Shown here piece by piece: positions 7,011-14,386 of a stretch of DNA of 37,651 nt. Numbering within the stretch: position 1 is the first letter of the stretch; the number at the start of each line of letters is the position of its first letter. The notes under the pieces were generated by a model, which was given only the letters and a program-made list of their open reading frames with translations, ran no database searches and was not told the DNA's origin. The position numbers were made by a program, and so were the translations under genes. Origin of the DNA: Actinomycetota bacterium (lineage in GTDB: Bacteria; Bacillota; Desulfotomaculia; Desulfotomaculales; Desulfocucumaceae); the NCBI GenBank assembly GCA_023475565.1, contig JAMCVT010000025.1, forward strand, positions 1-37,651. The letters run 5' to 3'.

Positions 7011-7994
7011 TTAGTGCAGGTAATACTCGTATTTGTCCTCCGGAAGGTTGGGGTGGAGGGCCTGGGTGATGCCTCCGGCCACAATTCTGGCAGCTCTGTC
7101 TATCAGGTCGTCTATCTCCTTGGGAGTTACCATGAGCCTGCCTCCGAAGGGCTCCAGCACACCCTGGATGACCTGCTGGCCTACATTGGGATTTAGCATT
7201 CCGTATAGTTTTTGCAATGAGGGATTGGTTTTGAGCTGCTCCATAAACTGGTCAATGGTATCCTGGGCTATAACGGCGCCGTGCACTACCGTGGGCACGC
7301 CGATGGCTATTACCGGGACGCCCAGGCTTTCCATGTTTATGGACATTCTCTGGTTGCCCACCCCGGACCCGGGATTAACACCGGTATTGGCTATCTGGAT
7401 GGTGGTGGCGATCCTGGCCACATTTTTGGCGGCCAGCGAGTCGATGGCAATGACCAGATCAGGCTTTATTCTGTCCACCACACCCTTTATTATTTCCGCC
7501 GTTTCAATTCCGGTTATCCCCAGCACTCCGGGGGCCAGGGCGCTTACAGAGCGCATTCCGGGCTGCAGCTCCTGGGGGGCGTAGTTGAACAGGTGCCGGG
7601 TCACCATGGTCTGGCCGACCACCTTGGGTCCCAGAGCATCGGGGGTGGCGTTCCAGTTGCCCAGGCCCACCACCAGTATATTGGACTTTTCAGGAAGATT
7701 GATTAGCCTTCCCAGCATATTGGCCACCACCAGGCCTATTTCGTGATGGGCCTGGGGATCTCTGCCGCCGATAGCCGGGGCCTCAATGGTAATATAGGTA
7801 CCCACCGGCTTTCCCATTACAGCTTCGGCGGATTTTTCCTCTATAATTACCACTGTTACAGTGGCGAAATTATACGTTTCCCGGTCAACTCTCACCCCTG
7901 GGATTTCCTGCCCGGTTTTGCCCTGAATTATTTCCCTGGCCTCCAGAGCCAGATCCACGTTAATGCTGAAATTCTTGAAAAGCTCAAAGTCCAT
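7011..7994 (-). CDS. gpr: spore germination protease GPR
   Basis: GPR is the sequence-specific endopeptidase that starts SASP degradation during germination. The 327-residue protein has the propeptide-type N-terminus (INVDLALEARE, where family members self-cleave). Its hallmark blocks are VVGLGNWNATPDALGP, SALAPGVLGITGIET and VIAIDSLAAKN. A G-rich ribosome site stands about 6 bases before the ATG. It is convergent with the SASP gene, its substrate. A 200-bp inverted-repeat element begins 21 bases upstream of the start and may displace or supply its promoter. Expression is expected in the forespore under sigma-F or sigma-G. I could not identify the promoter. Confidence 0.96.
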   Translation of the reverse strand: MDFELFKNFSINVDLALEAREIIQGKTGQEIPGVRVDRETYNFATVTVVIIEEKSAEAVMGKPVGTYITIEAPAIGGRDPQAHHEIGLVVANMLGRLINLPEKSNILVVGLGNWNATPDALGPKVVGQTMVTRHLFNYAPQELQPGMRSVSALAPGVLGITGIETAEIIKGVVDRIKPDLVIAIDSLAAKNVARIATTIQIANTGVNPGSGVGNQRMSINMESLGVPVIAIGVPTVVHGAVIAQDTIDQFMEQLKTNPSLQKLYGMLNPNVGQQVIQGVLEPFGGRLMVTPKEIDDLIDRAARIVAGGITQALHPNLPEDKYEYYLH

Positions 7995-8015
7995 TTACTT
8001 CCCCCCCCGTTTTTT

Positions 8016-8215
8016 CTTATACTGAAATCCTTATGTGGTTGGAATCCAGAATCCAGAATTCAGAATTTTATGTTGAGCTTTGCGGGCGAAGCCCCGGAAC
8101 GACCCTGTATCCTTCAGTATTTGCAGCATTAATCTACCTGTCAGGAATGCCCAAACCATTCTGGATTCTGGATTCTGACTCCTGTATTCCGACAGTATTA
8201 GAATGTCAGTATGAG
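8016..8215. mobile_element. CAGAAT inverted-repeat (MITE-like) element A
   Basis: The left arm begins CTTATACTGAAATC and runs through GTTGGAAT into CAGAATC/CAGAATC/CAGAATT units. The reverse complement of the right end reads CTCATACTGACATT, then GTCGGAATACAG, GTCAGAATC and AATGGTTTGGGCATTCCT. The arms are about 60-75 bases, the core is unrelated to the other copies, and no ORF is present. It occupies most of the gap between the divergent gpr and rsmD genes. No target-site duplication could be defined with certainty. Confidence 0.75.
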
Positions 8216-8278
8216 CATATTTATCTTTTCCCCCGGTAAACCCAATATATACAAACAAGCCGAATCCCTTTGCAAACT

Positions 8279-8307
8279 TTGTTTTTTTGTGTTGTTTATG
8301 CTATAAT
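8279..8307 (+). promoter_or_regulatory. promoter of the rsmD-coaD transcript
   Basis: TTGTTT (8279-8284), a 17-base spacer and TATAAT (8302-8307) with a TGC extension give a good sigma-A promoter. It is followed by a 38-base leader to the TTG start of rsmD. Confidence 0.75.
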
Positions 8308-8345
8308 AACTTCTGTATGGGCGATTAAGGAAGGGCAGGAGTATT

Positions 8346-8891
8346 TTGCGTATAATAGCCGGAACTGCAAAAAAACGGCTGTTAAAAGTGCCCTCGGGCT
8401 GGACAGGCAGGCCTACGGCCGACAGGGTAAAAGAATCGCTGTTTAATATACTGGGTAATATAATCTTAGGCTGTAGTATTCTGGATCTGTTTGCCGGTAC
8501 GGGCAATATAGGCATAGAGGCCCTTAGCCGGGGCGCGGCCAGGGCTGTTTTTGTGGAGAAGGACCGCAGGGCCTCAGCTGCTATAATGCAAAATCTTAAA
8601 AACACAGGTTTTGAAAATAGATCAAAGGTAATAATGAAAGATGTATACAGGGCAATGGCTGAGCTGGGAGATAAGGGAGAGAGGTTTGACATCGTTTTTC
8701 TGGATCCTCCCTACGGCATGGGTTATGAGGTCCCGGTAATGATGAGCCTGGCAGAGCTGCAGGTGGTGTCCGGGGGCGGCCTTATAATAGCCGAAAGCAG
8801 CAAGAGAGAGGCGCTGCCGCCTGGCGTGGAGAAATTTGCGCTCTTCAGGCAGGAAAGATACGGGGATACGATGCTCTCTTTTTACAAATAA
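8346..8891 (+). CDS. rsmD: 16S rRNA (guanine966-N2)-methyltransferase
   Basis: RsmD methylates G966 of 16S rRNA within the assembling 30S subunit. The 181 residues carry the N-terminal RIIAGTAKKRLLKVP block and RPTADRVKESLFNIL. The SAM loop LDLFAGTGNIGIEA begins at residue 46, and the catalytic DPPY is at D120-Y123. The TTG start matches the usual MRIIAG N-terminus, with GGCAGGAG just upstream. It heads the rsmD-coaD-coiled-coil operon, with 13 bases to the coaD start used here. Confidence 0.95.
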   Translation: MRIIAGTAKKRLLKVPSGWTGRPTADRVKESLFNILGNIILGCSILDLFAGTGNIGIEALSRGAARAVFVEKDRRASAAIMQNLKNTGFENRSKVIMKDVYRAMAELGDKGERFDIVFLDPPYGMGYEVPVMMSLAELQVVSGGGLIIAESSKREALPPGVEKFALFRQERYGDTMLSFYK

Positions 8892-8904
8892 AAGACATGA
8901 GAGG

Positions 8905-9411
8905 ATGTGCATATTTCCTTTGCGTATCGGAGTATACCCGGGAAGTTTCGACCCGGTGACCAACGGGCACCTTGACGTAATTGAAAGGGCGGCCAACCTA
9001 TTTGATGAGGTAATAGTATCGGTCTCCAGGAACACCGTCAAAAATCCGCTGTTTACCGTCAGGCAGAGGGAACAGATGCTCAGGGAGGTCTTGCACCCCT
9101 ACTATAATGTATTAGTTGATTCATTTGAGGGACTGACAGTTAATTTCGCCAAGCAAAAAGGAGCCCAGGCCATTATAAGAGGCCTCAGGGCCATTTCAGA
9201 TTTCGAGAATGAATTTATGATGGCGCTGACCAATAAAAAACTGGTTCCCACGGTGGATACAATTTTTCTCATGACCAGGGCCGAGTACTCTTTTATAAGT
9301 TCCAGCGCGGTAAAGGAAGTGGCTATGTTCGGCGGCTGCGTTAAGGGACTGGTTCCTCCCCTCGTGGAGGAAAAGCTTATAGGAAAATATAAAGTACAGC
9401 CTAAAATATAG
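8905..9411 (+). CDS. coaD: phosphopantetheine adenylyltransferase
   Basis: CoaD catalyses the penultimate step of coenzyme A synthesis, 4'-phosphopantetheine plus ATP to dephospho-CoA. The N-terminal YPGSFDPVTNGHLDVIERA contains the T/HxGH nucleotide-binding motif (TNGH). The C-terminal ISSSAVKEV is the family's ISSTxVR block. From the ATG at 8905 the protein is 168 residues. A TTG at 8920 would give exactly the common MRIxVYPGSFDP start. The only SD-like run (GAGAGG, 8899-8904) is too close to the ATG and too far from the TTG, so the start is uncertain. Its usual neighbour rsmD precedes it. Confidence 0.95.
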   Translation: MCIFPLRIGVYPGSFDPVTNGHLDVIERAANLFDEVIVSVSRNTVKNPLFTVRQREQMLREVLHPYYNVLVDSFEGLTVNFAKQKGAQAIIRGLRAISDFENEFMMALTNKKLVPTVDTIFLMTRAEYSFISSSAVKEVAMFGGCVKGLVPPLVEEKLIGKYKVQPKI

Positions 9412-9422
9412 CCGGGAGGTAA

Positions 9423-9881
9423 ATGCCTGTGGAGCTGTTTAACGCCCTGAACGAACTGGAAGAAATAATAGAGAGCAGTATAAAGGTTCCCATGACCAGG
9501 CGGGTTCTGGTGGACGAGGACCGTCTTCTGGACATGCTGGACAGGATCAGGACCTCCCTTCCGGAGGAAATAAGGCAGGCCAAGTGGATTATTCAGGAAC
9601 GGGAAAAGGTTTTGAACGAGACAAAAAAAGAAGCCGGGCGCATAATGGAAGATGTGCAGAAACAGATGGAAAGGCGCGTGGAAGAAAGTGAAATTGCGCG
9701 CCAGGCCAGGGATAAGGCCGGGGAAATAGTTGAAAAAGCGGAAAACGTAGCCCGGGAAATAAAACAGGGCGCCCGGGATTATGCTGACGAACTACTGAGC
9801 GAACTTGAAAAAAGAATTGAAAAGGTGGTATCGGAAATAAGGGACGGCAGGGCTGAGCTGAAGGGCCTGAAAAAGTCCTAA
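9423..9881 (+). CDS. coiled-coil protein (ATPase subunit b/E- or DivIVA-like)
   Basis: The 152-residue product is highly charged and almost wholly helical from residue 45 on (for example AGRIMEDVQKQMERRVEE), with heptad-like spacing and no membrane segment. Such proteins are often labelled ATPase because they resemble the stalk subunits of F/V-type ATPases, but no nucleotide-binding motif is present. A possible role at the cell envelope or division site would be inference. GGGAGG precedes the ATG at 9423. It follows coaD by 11 bases. In related Clostridia a protein of this kind sits between coaD and ylbJ, and ylbJ here is 25 kb away. Confidence 0.7.
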   Translation: MPVELFNALNELEEIIESSIKVPMTRRVLVDEDRLLDMLDRIRTSLPEEIRQAKWIIQEREKVLNETKKEAGRIMEDVQKQMERRVEESEIARQARDKAGEIVEKAENVAREIKQGARDYADELLSELEKRIEKVVSEIRDGRAELKGLKKS

Positions 9882-9889
9882 CCTTTCCG

Positions 9890-10942
9890 TCACTGTTCCA
9901 GAGACTGCAGTATGCCTTTCCAGTCAATGTGTCTTTCCACGTTTTCCAGGGCCAGCTCTATGCTGCGCCGGTCGGTGGGATGTATGCGCCTGGATATCTC
10001 GGTGCACTTTTCCAGGGTGGTGTAGGTGTCGTAATGCACCAGCAGCACCGGGATACCCTTTTCCGCGGCCCTGGCTGTTATTTTGACATCGGGGTAGAGG
10101 CCTCCGGTCAGAATAAGGGCCGATGTGCTTGTCTCCAGGGCTGCCAGGGCGATATCCGCCCGGTCCCCTCCGGTAATCACCGCCTTGTTGGGTGCCCTGC
10201 GAAGGTAACCCAGGGCGCTTTCAAGAGTCATCGCCCCGATAATCACATCTTCCACCAGGCGGTCCATGCTTTCTTCCCCGGACAGTATTTCTCCCCCCAG
10301 GGCCTCGAAATATTCCGCCACAGTGGGAGAGGCTATTTCCGGCCGGTGTGGTATAATTCCCAGGGAGCGGAACCCGTTTTCCTCCAGCAGGGGCTGGTAG
10401 ACCCCCTCTGTTTTGGCCTGAAAAAGTCTGGGGACATTATTGAATATACTGCCGGCCAGGGGAACACCCCTGCATTCCAGGTAGCTGTTAATAAATATGG
10501 CATAGTCCATGCTGAAGTCATTTTCCACATGTATCAGGAAAATGGCGGTGGATTTCAGCTCCCGGGCCAGGGCTATAGAGTCCAGTCCCGGGCTGCCCAG
10601 TATGTGCGGGAAGGCCGACCCCCCTACAATAACAATATCAGCCCCGGATGAAACCTTGCGGAATGACGACATTATCTCCTGCAGGGTTAAATGATGGCGG
10701 CTTCCTGAAAGATATGACGGGCCCACTTTGAAAGGGACTATATCCTCAACGGGATGCTCCATCCTAAGGACGCTTTTCATCAGCACACCGTCCTCGTCTT
10801 CCTTCCGGAAGGTCCCTTCGGCATGCCCCACCGGCTTGAAATAGGCCACCCGGTAGCCCTCCTGCTGAAATTTAAGCGCCAGGCCCACGCTGACGGCGGT
10901 TTTGCCGCTGGCCGGCGTCCCCATTATAAAAAGGCTTTTCAA
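9890..10942 (-). CDS. BioD-like P-loop protein with DRTGG domain
   Basis: The 350-residue protein begins with a P-loop of the dethiobiotin-synthetase/CobQ type (GTPASGKT, residues 8-15, then VAYFKPVGHAEG). It ends with a DRTGG-type region (about 235-340, containing VITGGDRADIAL and LILTGGLYPD). This is the layout of the N-terminal regulatory half of long phosphotransacetylases, but the catalytic PTA domain is missing. The TTG start is translationally coupled: the GAGGTG ribosome site overlaps the TGA of the acetyl-CoA synthetase gene upstream. A role in sensing or controlling acetyl-CoA/acetate flux is inferred from that pairing. It is convergent with the coaD operon, with a gap of 8 bases. 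Confidence 0.8.
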   Translation of the reverse strand: MKSLFIMGTPASGKTAVSVGLALKFQQEGYRVAYFKPVGHAEGTFRKEDEDGVLMKSVLRMEHPVEDIVPFKVGPSYLSGSRHHLTLQEIMSSFRKVSSGADIVIVGGSAFPHILGSPGLDSIALARELKSTAIFLIHVENDFSMDYAIFINSYLECRGVPLAGSIFNNVPRLFQAKTEGVYQPLLEENGFRSLGIIPHRPEIASPTVAEYFEALGGEILSGEESMDRLVEDVIIGAMTLESALGYLRRAPNKAVITGGDRADIALAALETSTSALILTGGLYPDVKITARAAEKGIPVLLVHYDTYTTLEKCTEISRRIHPTDRRSIELALENVERHIDWKGILQSLEQ

Positions 10943-10953
10943 CTAAAAGCACC

Positions 10954-13068
10954 TCACGATACCGTTATTTTTATATCCAGGGCGGAAGCTCCCTTTGAGT
11001 AAGCGAAAACAGGATTGATGTCCATTTCCGCAATGGTAGGGAAATCGGTCACCAGGGCTGCCGTTCGCAGTATTATGTCTATTATGGCCTCAATATCCGC
11101 CGGCTCCTCACCCCGGTAGCCCCTCAAGAGTGTGCTGGCCTTAGTCTCCGAGATCATGGCCAGTACCTCCCGCCGGGTAAGGCCGTCGGCCAGCCTGAAG
11201 GCCACGTCCTTTAAAAGATTTACGTAGATGCCCCCCAGTCCGAAGGCGATTAGGGGGCCGAACTGCACATCCCTGGACATGCCGATAATCAGCTCGGTGC
11301 CTCCGGGCATCATTTTCTGGACCTCTATCCCGTGTATAGCCGTCCGGGGAAAGTGGCGGTAGACATTCTCCATTATCCCCATAAAGCCCTCCCGCACCTC
11401 TTCAGCGGTCTTGATGCCTATCTTTACACCACCCACATCGGTCTTGTGCAGTATTTTGGGGGAAGCCACCTTCAGCACCAGGGGGTAGCCCATTTCCCCG
11501 GCTATAAGAGCCGCCTCATCAGGGCTGGCGGCCAGCCTCACCGGTGCGGCCGGTATGCCATAGGCCCCGGCCACCAGGGAGGACTCGCTGCCCAGCAGCA
11601 CCAGCCGGCCCTCCTCCTTGACCTTTCCGAAAATTTCTTTTACCACCCGGGGATCGACCCCGGATAATTTTTCCGCCGCCAGTGCTTCCGATTTCTGTCT
11701 GAGCCTGGAGTACCGTGTCATGCCGCTTATTACCGACACCGCTGTTTCCGGGAATGTATAAGAGGGGACTCCGGCTGCTGATAAGACCGCTGATCCCCCG
11801 GCCAGGGACTCCCCGCCCATGAGAGCGGCGAAAACAGGCTTGTCCGGCCGGGACCGGTGGGCCTCCACTATGGACCTGGCCGTTTCTTCAGCTTCGGTTA
11901 CCGCCGTTGGACATATTAGGACCACCAGGCTGTCCACATTTTCATCGGCCAGCACGCTGTTCATGGCCAGGCTGAACCGGTCCGTTTTGGCGTCTCCCAG
12001 CACGTCTACGGGGTTATAAATATTGCTCTCCACGGGGAGCCCCGACCGCAGGGCTTCAATGGTATTCTTGTTGAAGCGGGACATGGTCAGCCCGGTGTCC
12101 TCAATACTGTCCGTGGTTACTATGCCGGGCCCCCCCGCATTGGTGACTACCGCCACCCGGCTGCCCCCGGGGACCGGCTGGCTGGAAAAGGCCACGGCCA
12201 GGTCAAACAGATCGGCCATGGTGGAGGCCCTGATGATTCCCGACTGCCTGAAGGCGGTGTCATAGGCAAGGTTGCTGCCGGCCAGCGCCCCGGTGTGAGA
12301 GGAGGCGGCCTGAGCCCCTGCCTGGCTGGTGCCGCTTTTAAGTATTATGACAGGTTTTTTGACACTGGCCTCCCGGGCGATTTTGAGAAAGTGCTTTCCG
12401 TCGGCTATATCCTCTATATAGCATAGAATGACCCTGGTGTTGGGGTCGTCGGCAGCATCCCCGATAAAGTCCGATTCGGTTAAGTCGGCCTTGTTGCCCA
12501 GGCTTATTATTTTGCTGAAGCCTATGCCTGTGGATCTGCTCCAGTCCAGTATGGCCACCAGCATGGCCCCGCTCTGGGATATGAAGGCTATATTGCCCGC
12601 CGCCGGAAATCCCTCGCTGAAGGAGGCGTTGATGGGCACATGGGTATCCATAATGCCCACGCAGTTGGGCCCCAGGAGGCGCATGCCGTATTCCCGGCAT
12701 ATACGCACCAGCTCTTTTTCAAGGGCCAGACCCTCTTTGCCCACTTCCTTGAAACCGGCGCTTACCACCACCAGGCTTTTCACCCCGGCCCTGCCGCACT
12801 GGCCGGCCACCTTTACAGCACCGGCGGCGGGAACAGATATTACGGCAAGGTCCACCTTCTTTTCTATGAAAGCTATATCGGGATAGCATTTTAATCCCTC
12901 AATTTCCTTTTCTCTGGGGTTGACCGGGTATATTTCCCGGCTGTAACCGCTCCCGATTATGTTTTTAACTATGGCATGGCCTATTTTCCCGGGCGTTTTT
13001 GAGGCCCCTATAATTGCGACCGACTCAGGACTGAAGAAACTCTTAAGGACGCCCAATACCCATTCCAC
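10954..13068 (-). CDS. acetate-CoA ligase (ADP-forming), alpha-beta fusion
   Basis: This enzyme makes acetate and ATP from acetyl-CoA, ADP and phosphate, conserving energy in fermentation without Pta/AckA. The 704 residues hold the CoA-binding domain (SPESVAIIGASKTPGKIG, about 13-30) and two ligase-CoA domains. The phospho-histidine is H258 in SSHTGALAGS. A C-terminal ATP-grasp (beta) domain starts near residue 490 (LVLKVASPKILHKTDVGGVK). Alpha and beta are fused in one chain, as in many bacteria. The GTG at 13068 lies inside a possible ribosome site. The TTG at 13056 (MGVLKSFFSPESV) with AAGGTGG upstream may be the real start. Substrate preference among acyl-CoAs cannot be read from sequence alone. 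Confidence 0.93.
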   Translation of the reverse strand: MEWVLGVLKSFFSPESVAIIGASKTPGKIGHAIVKNIIGSGYSREIYPVNPREKEIEGLKCYPDIAFIEKKVDLAVISVPAAGAVKVAGQCGRAGVKSLVVVSAGFKEVGKEGLALEKELVRICREYGMRLLGPNCVGIMDTHVPINASFSEGFPAAGNIAFISQSGAMLVAILDWSRSTGIGFSKIISLGNKADLTESDFIGDAADDPNTRVILCYIEDIADGKHFLKIAREASVKKPVIILKSGTSQAGAQAASSHTGALAGSNLAYDTAFRQSGIIRASTMADLFDLAVAFSSQPVPGGSRVAVVTNAGGPGIVTTDSIEDTGLTMSRFNKNTIEALRSGLPVESNIYNPVDVLGDAKTDRFSLAMNSVLADENVDSLVVLICPTAVTEAEETARSIVEAHRSRPDKPVFAALMGGESLAGGSAVLSAAGVPSYTFPETAVSVISGMTRYSRLRQKSEALAAEKLSGVDPRVVKEIFGKVKEEGRLVLLGSESSLVAGAYGIPAAPVRLAASPDEAALIAGEMGYPLVLKVASPKILHKTDVGGVKIGIKTAEEVREGFMGIMENVYRHFPRTAIHGIEVQKMMPGGTELIIGMSRDVQFGPLIAFGLGGIYVNLLKDVAFRLADGLTRREVLAMISETKASTLLRGYRGEEPADIEAIIDIILRTAALVTDFPTIAEMDINPVFAYSKGASALDIKITVS

Positions 13069-13131
13069 CTTTTTAAACGGTGTAATCTCTTTTTATGCTT
13101 TCCAGGCCGGGGGTTATAAATACGTGCCTTT

Positions 13132-13718
13132 TTGTCACTGGTGATATACATTGAGATCGGGACCGGCGCCCAGGTTATTTCAGTTATTCCTACTATTGCA
13201 CTTGTTTTTCCAGTGGCCTGGCTTCTTTTAATGGGTAAGATGGGAGCTATAGGGGAAGGGCACAGGGATTATTTCAGAAACAGGATAAACAGATATGACG
13301 GTGAGGTGGTTATTTTTGCTGTGGCCTGCTTTTTTTCAGCCGCCCTGGCCCAAGTCTGGCTGGGCAGTCAGAATAAGCGCCTACCTGATGCACTTTTCCG
13401 GCCGGTCCATAGCGCCGGTGGCCCTGACCATATTGCTGGCAGTGATTCTGTCCAGTATAATCGGTATACACCCCATGGTTTTGGTGTCAGCCAATTGCCA
13501 CATCCCTTGATGCTGCGGCAATGGGCTTTAATTCCGTAAATCTTGCGCTGGCGCTTATTGCCGGGTGGTCTCCGGGGGCCACGGTATCTCCCATATCCGG
13601 CACCACCCTGCTGGTGGGAAGCCTTACCCGCAAGACACCCATCGAGGTGGCCTTCGGCAATCTGCCCCATGCTGTGCTGTTGACCGGCGCTATTATCTTG
13701 TTCCTGGCGCTGTGCTAG
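13132..13718 (+). pseudogene. frameshifted, N-truncated membrane transporter remnant
   Basis: Three frames in succession give one membrane protein. The first runs from TTG 13132 (VISVIPTIALVFPVAWLLL) to about 13366. The second continues ISAYLMHFSGRSIAPVA up to about 13490. The third continues IATSLDAAAMGFNSVNLAL to the stop at 13718, with a conserved-looking SPISGTTLLVGSLT. Removing a single extra A at each junction restores the frame. The N-terminal part expected for a full-length carrier is absent, since a stop lies at 13117 and there is no ribosome site. It looks like the C-terminal half of a secondary transporter, family not certain. Two base-call errors are the alternative for the frameshifts, but not for the missing N-terminus. 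Confidence 0.65.
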
Positions 13719-13744
13719 CCGGGCCGGCTTGATGTTTTACCACA

Positions 13745-13774
13745 ACAACAAAAGAGGCAGTGATACTGCCTCTT
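13745..13774 (-). terminator. terminator for the 13797-14024 gene
   Basis: AAGAGGCAGT and ACTGCCTCTT form a perfect 10-bp stem with a 3-base loop. Read on the minus strand it runs into TTTGTTGTTG. It lies 23 bases after the stop of the zinc-ribbon gene. Confidence 0.75.
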
Positions 13775-13796
13775 AATAAATCTGCAAGCCGGCTGG

Positions 13797-14024
13797 TCAT
13801 TTATTTATGGCTTTGCCCAGAGTCAGCTCCACGTTGAACATGTTGCCCATATCAATGTGGATCTTCCAGTTGGGCCTGTTCCGGCACTCTTCTATCAGCT
13901 CGCCAAGCGGCAACCTTATCTTTTCCGGCAGTCTGGTCCCGCAGCTGGGGCACACGGGGCTTTCGGTCTTTCCCTCAATGAGCTGGTATTTTCCTCCACA
14001 GTCACCGCAGCTTATAAAAATCAC
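13797..14024 (-). CDS. small zinc-ribbon protein, unknown function
   Basis: The 75-residue product has two CxxC pairs (C6/C9 and C25/C28) that would form an N-terminal zinc ribbon. A conserved-looking acidic helix (LGELIEECRNRPNWKIHIDMGNMF) follows. I do not recognise the family. The GTG start has GGGGAGGGG five bases upstream. A terminator follows the gene and another precedes it (14099-14122), so it seems to be a separate transcription unit. Confidence 0.65.
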   Translation of the reverse strand: MIFISCGDCGGKYQLIEGKTESPVCPSCGTRLPEKIRLPLGELIEECRNRPNWKIHIDMGNMFNVELTLGKAINK

Positions 14025-14098
14025 ATTTACCCCTCCCCGTAATTAGACTGTTAATTGTATTATTCGGCAGTATCTACCAAAAACCTGTACTCTTTTTG

Positions 14099-14122
14099 AA
14101 AAAAAACCGGTTTATAAACCGG
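14099..14122 (-). terminator. terminator closing the riboswitch/pseudo-receiver unit
   Basis: A perfect 16-base palindrome (CCGGTTTATAAACCGG, 14107-14122) is followed on the minus strand by eight T residues. It starts at the base next to the stop codon of the 58-codon ORF at 14123-14299. Confidence 0.85.
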
Positions 14123-14299
14123 CTAAATATTTTTGTATTTCTTTTGCGATATAGGGAGGGAGGTTTTCTTTTTATTTCCTGTTTTAACGTTTCCGCTATA
14201 CATGGCGCTGAAATACCATTTCATAAGCTCTCTCTTAAATAACTGGCTTAATCCTATCTTTTCTTCGGACTGGGTTCTGGCTCCTGTTTTTCCCGGCAA
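14123..14299 (-). CDS. candidate 58-residue basic small protein
   Basis: A TTG-started ORF (MPGKTGARTQSEEKIGLSQL ...) with GGAGAG seven bases upstream ends in TAG, abutting a strong terminator. The product is lysine-rich in its C-terminal half (GNKKKTS, SQKKYKNI) with an aromatic helix in the middle (LMKWYFSAMYSG). I recognise no family. It lies 87 bases downstream of the pseudo-receiver gene on the same strand with no terminator between, so it is probably on the same c-di-GMP-controlled transcript. Coding status rests on ribosome site and terminator placement only. Confidence 0.42.
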   Translation of the reverse strand: MPGKTGARTQSEEKIGLSQLFKRELMKWYFSAMYSGNVKTGNKKKTSLPISQKKYKNI

Positions 14300-14386
14300 A
14301 GACGGTCTCTCCTTTCATAAGCAATGCGTAAGTAATAAATGCTATTTGAAAGGGTGGAAAATTATACCGCACCGGCAAATATTTTA

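Noticed and set aside
8037-8068. CAGAATC/CAGAATT units as a mini CRISPR or satellite
   Set aside because: Units are only 7 bases with no spacers, and they occur as mirror-image arms of larger inverted-repeat elements.
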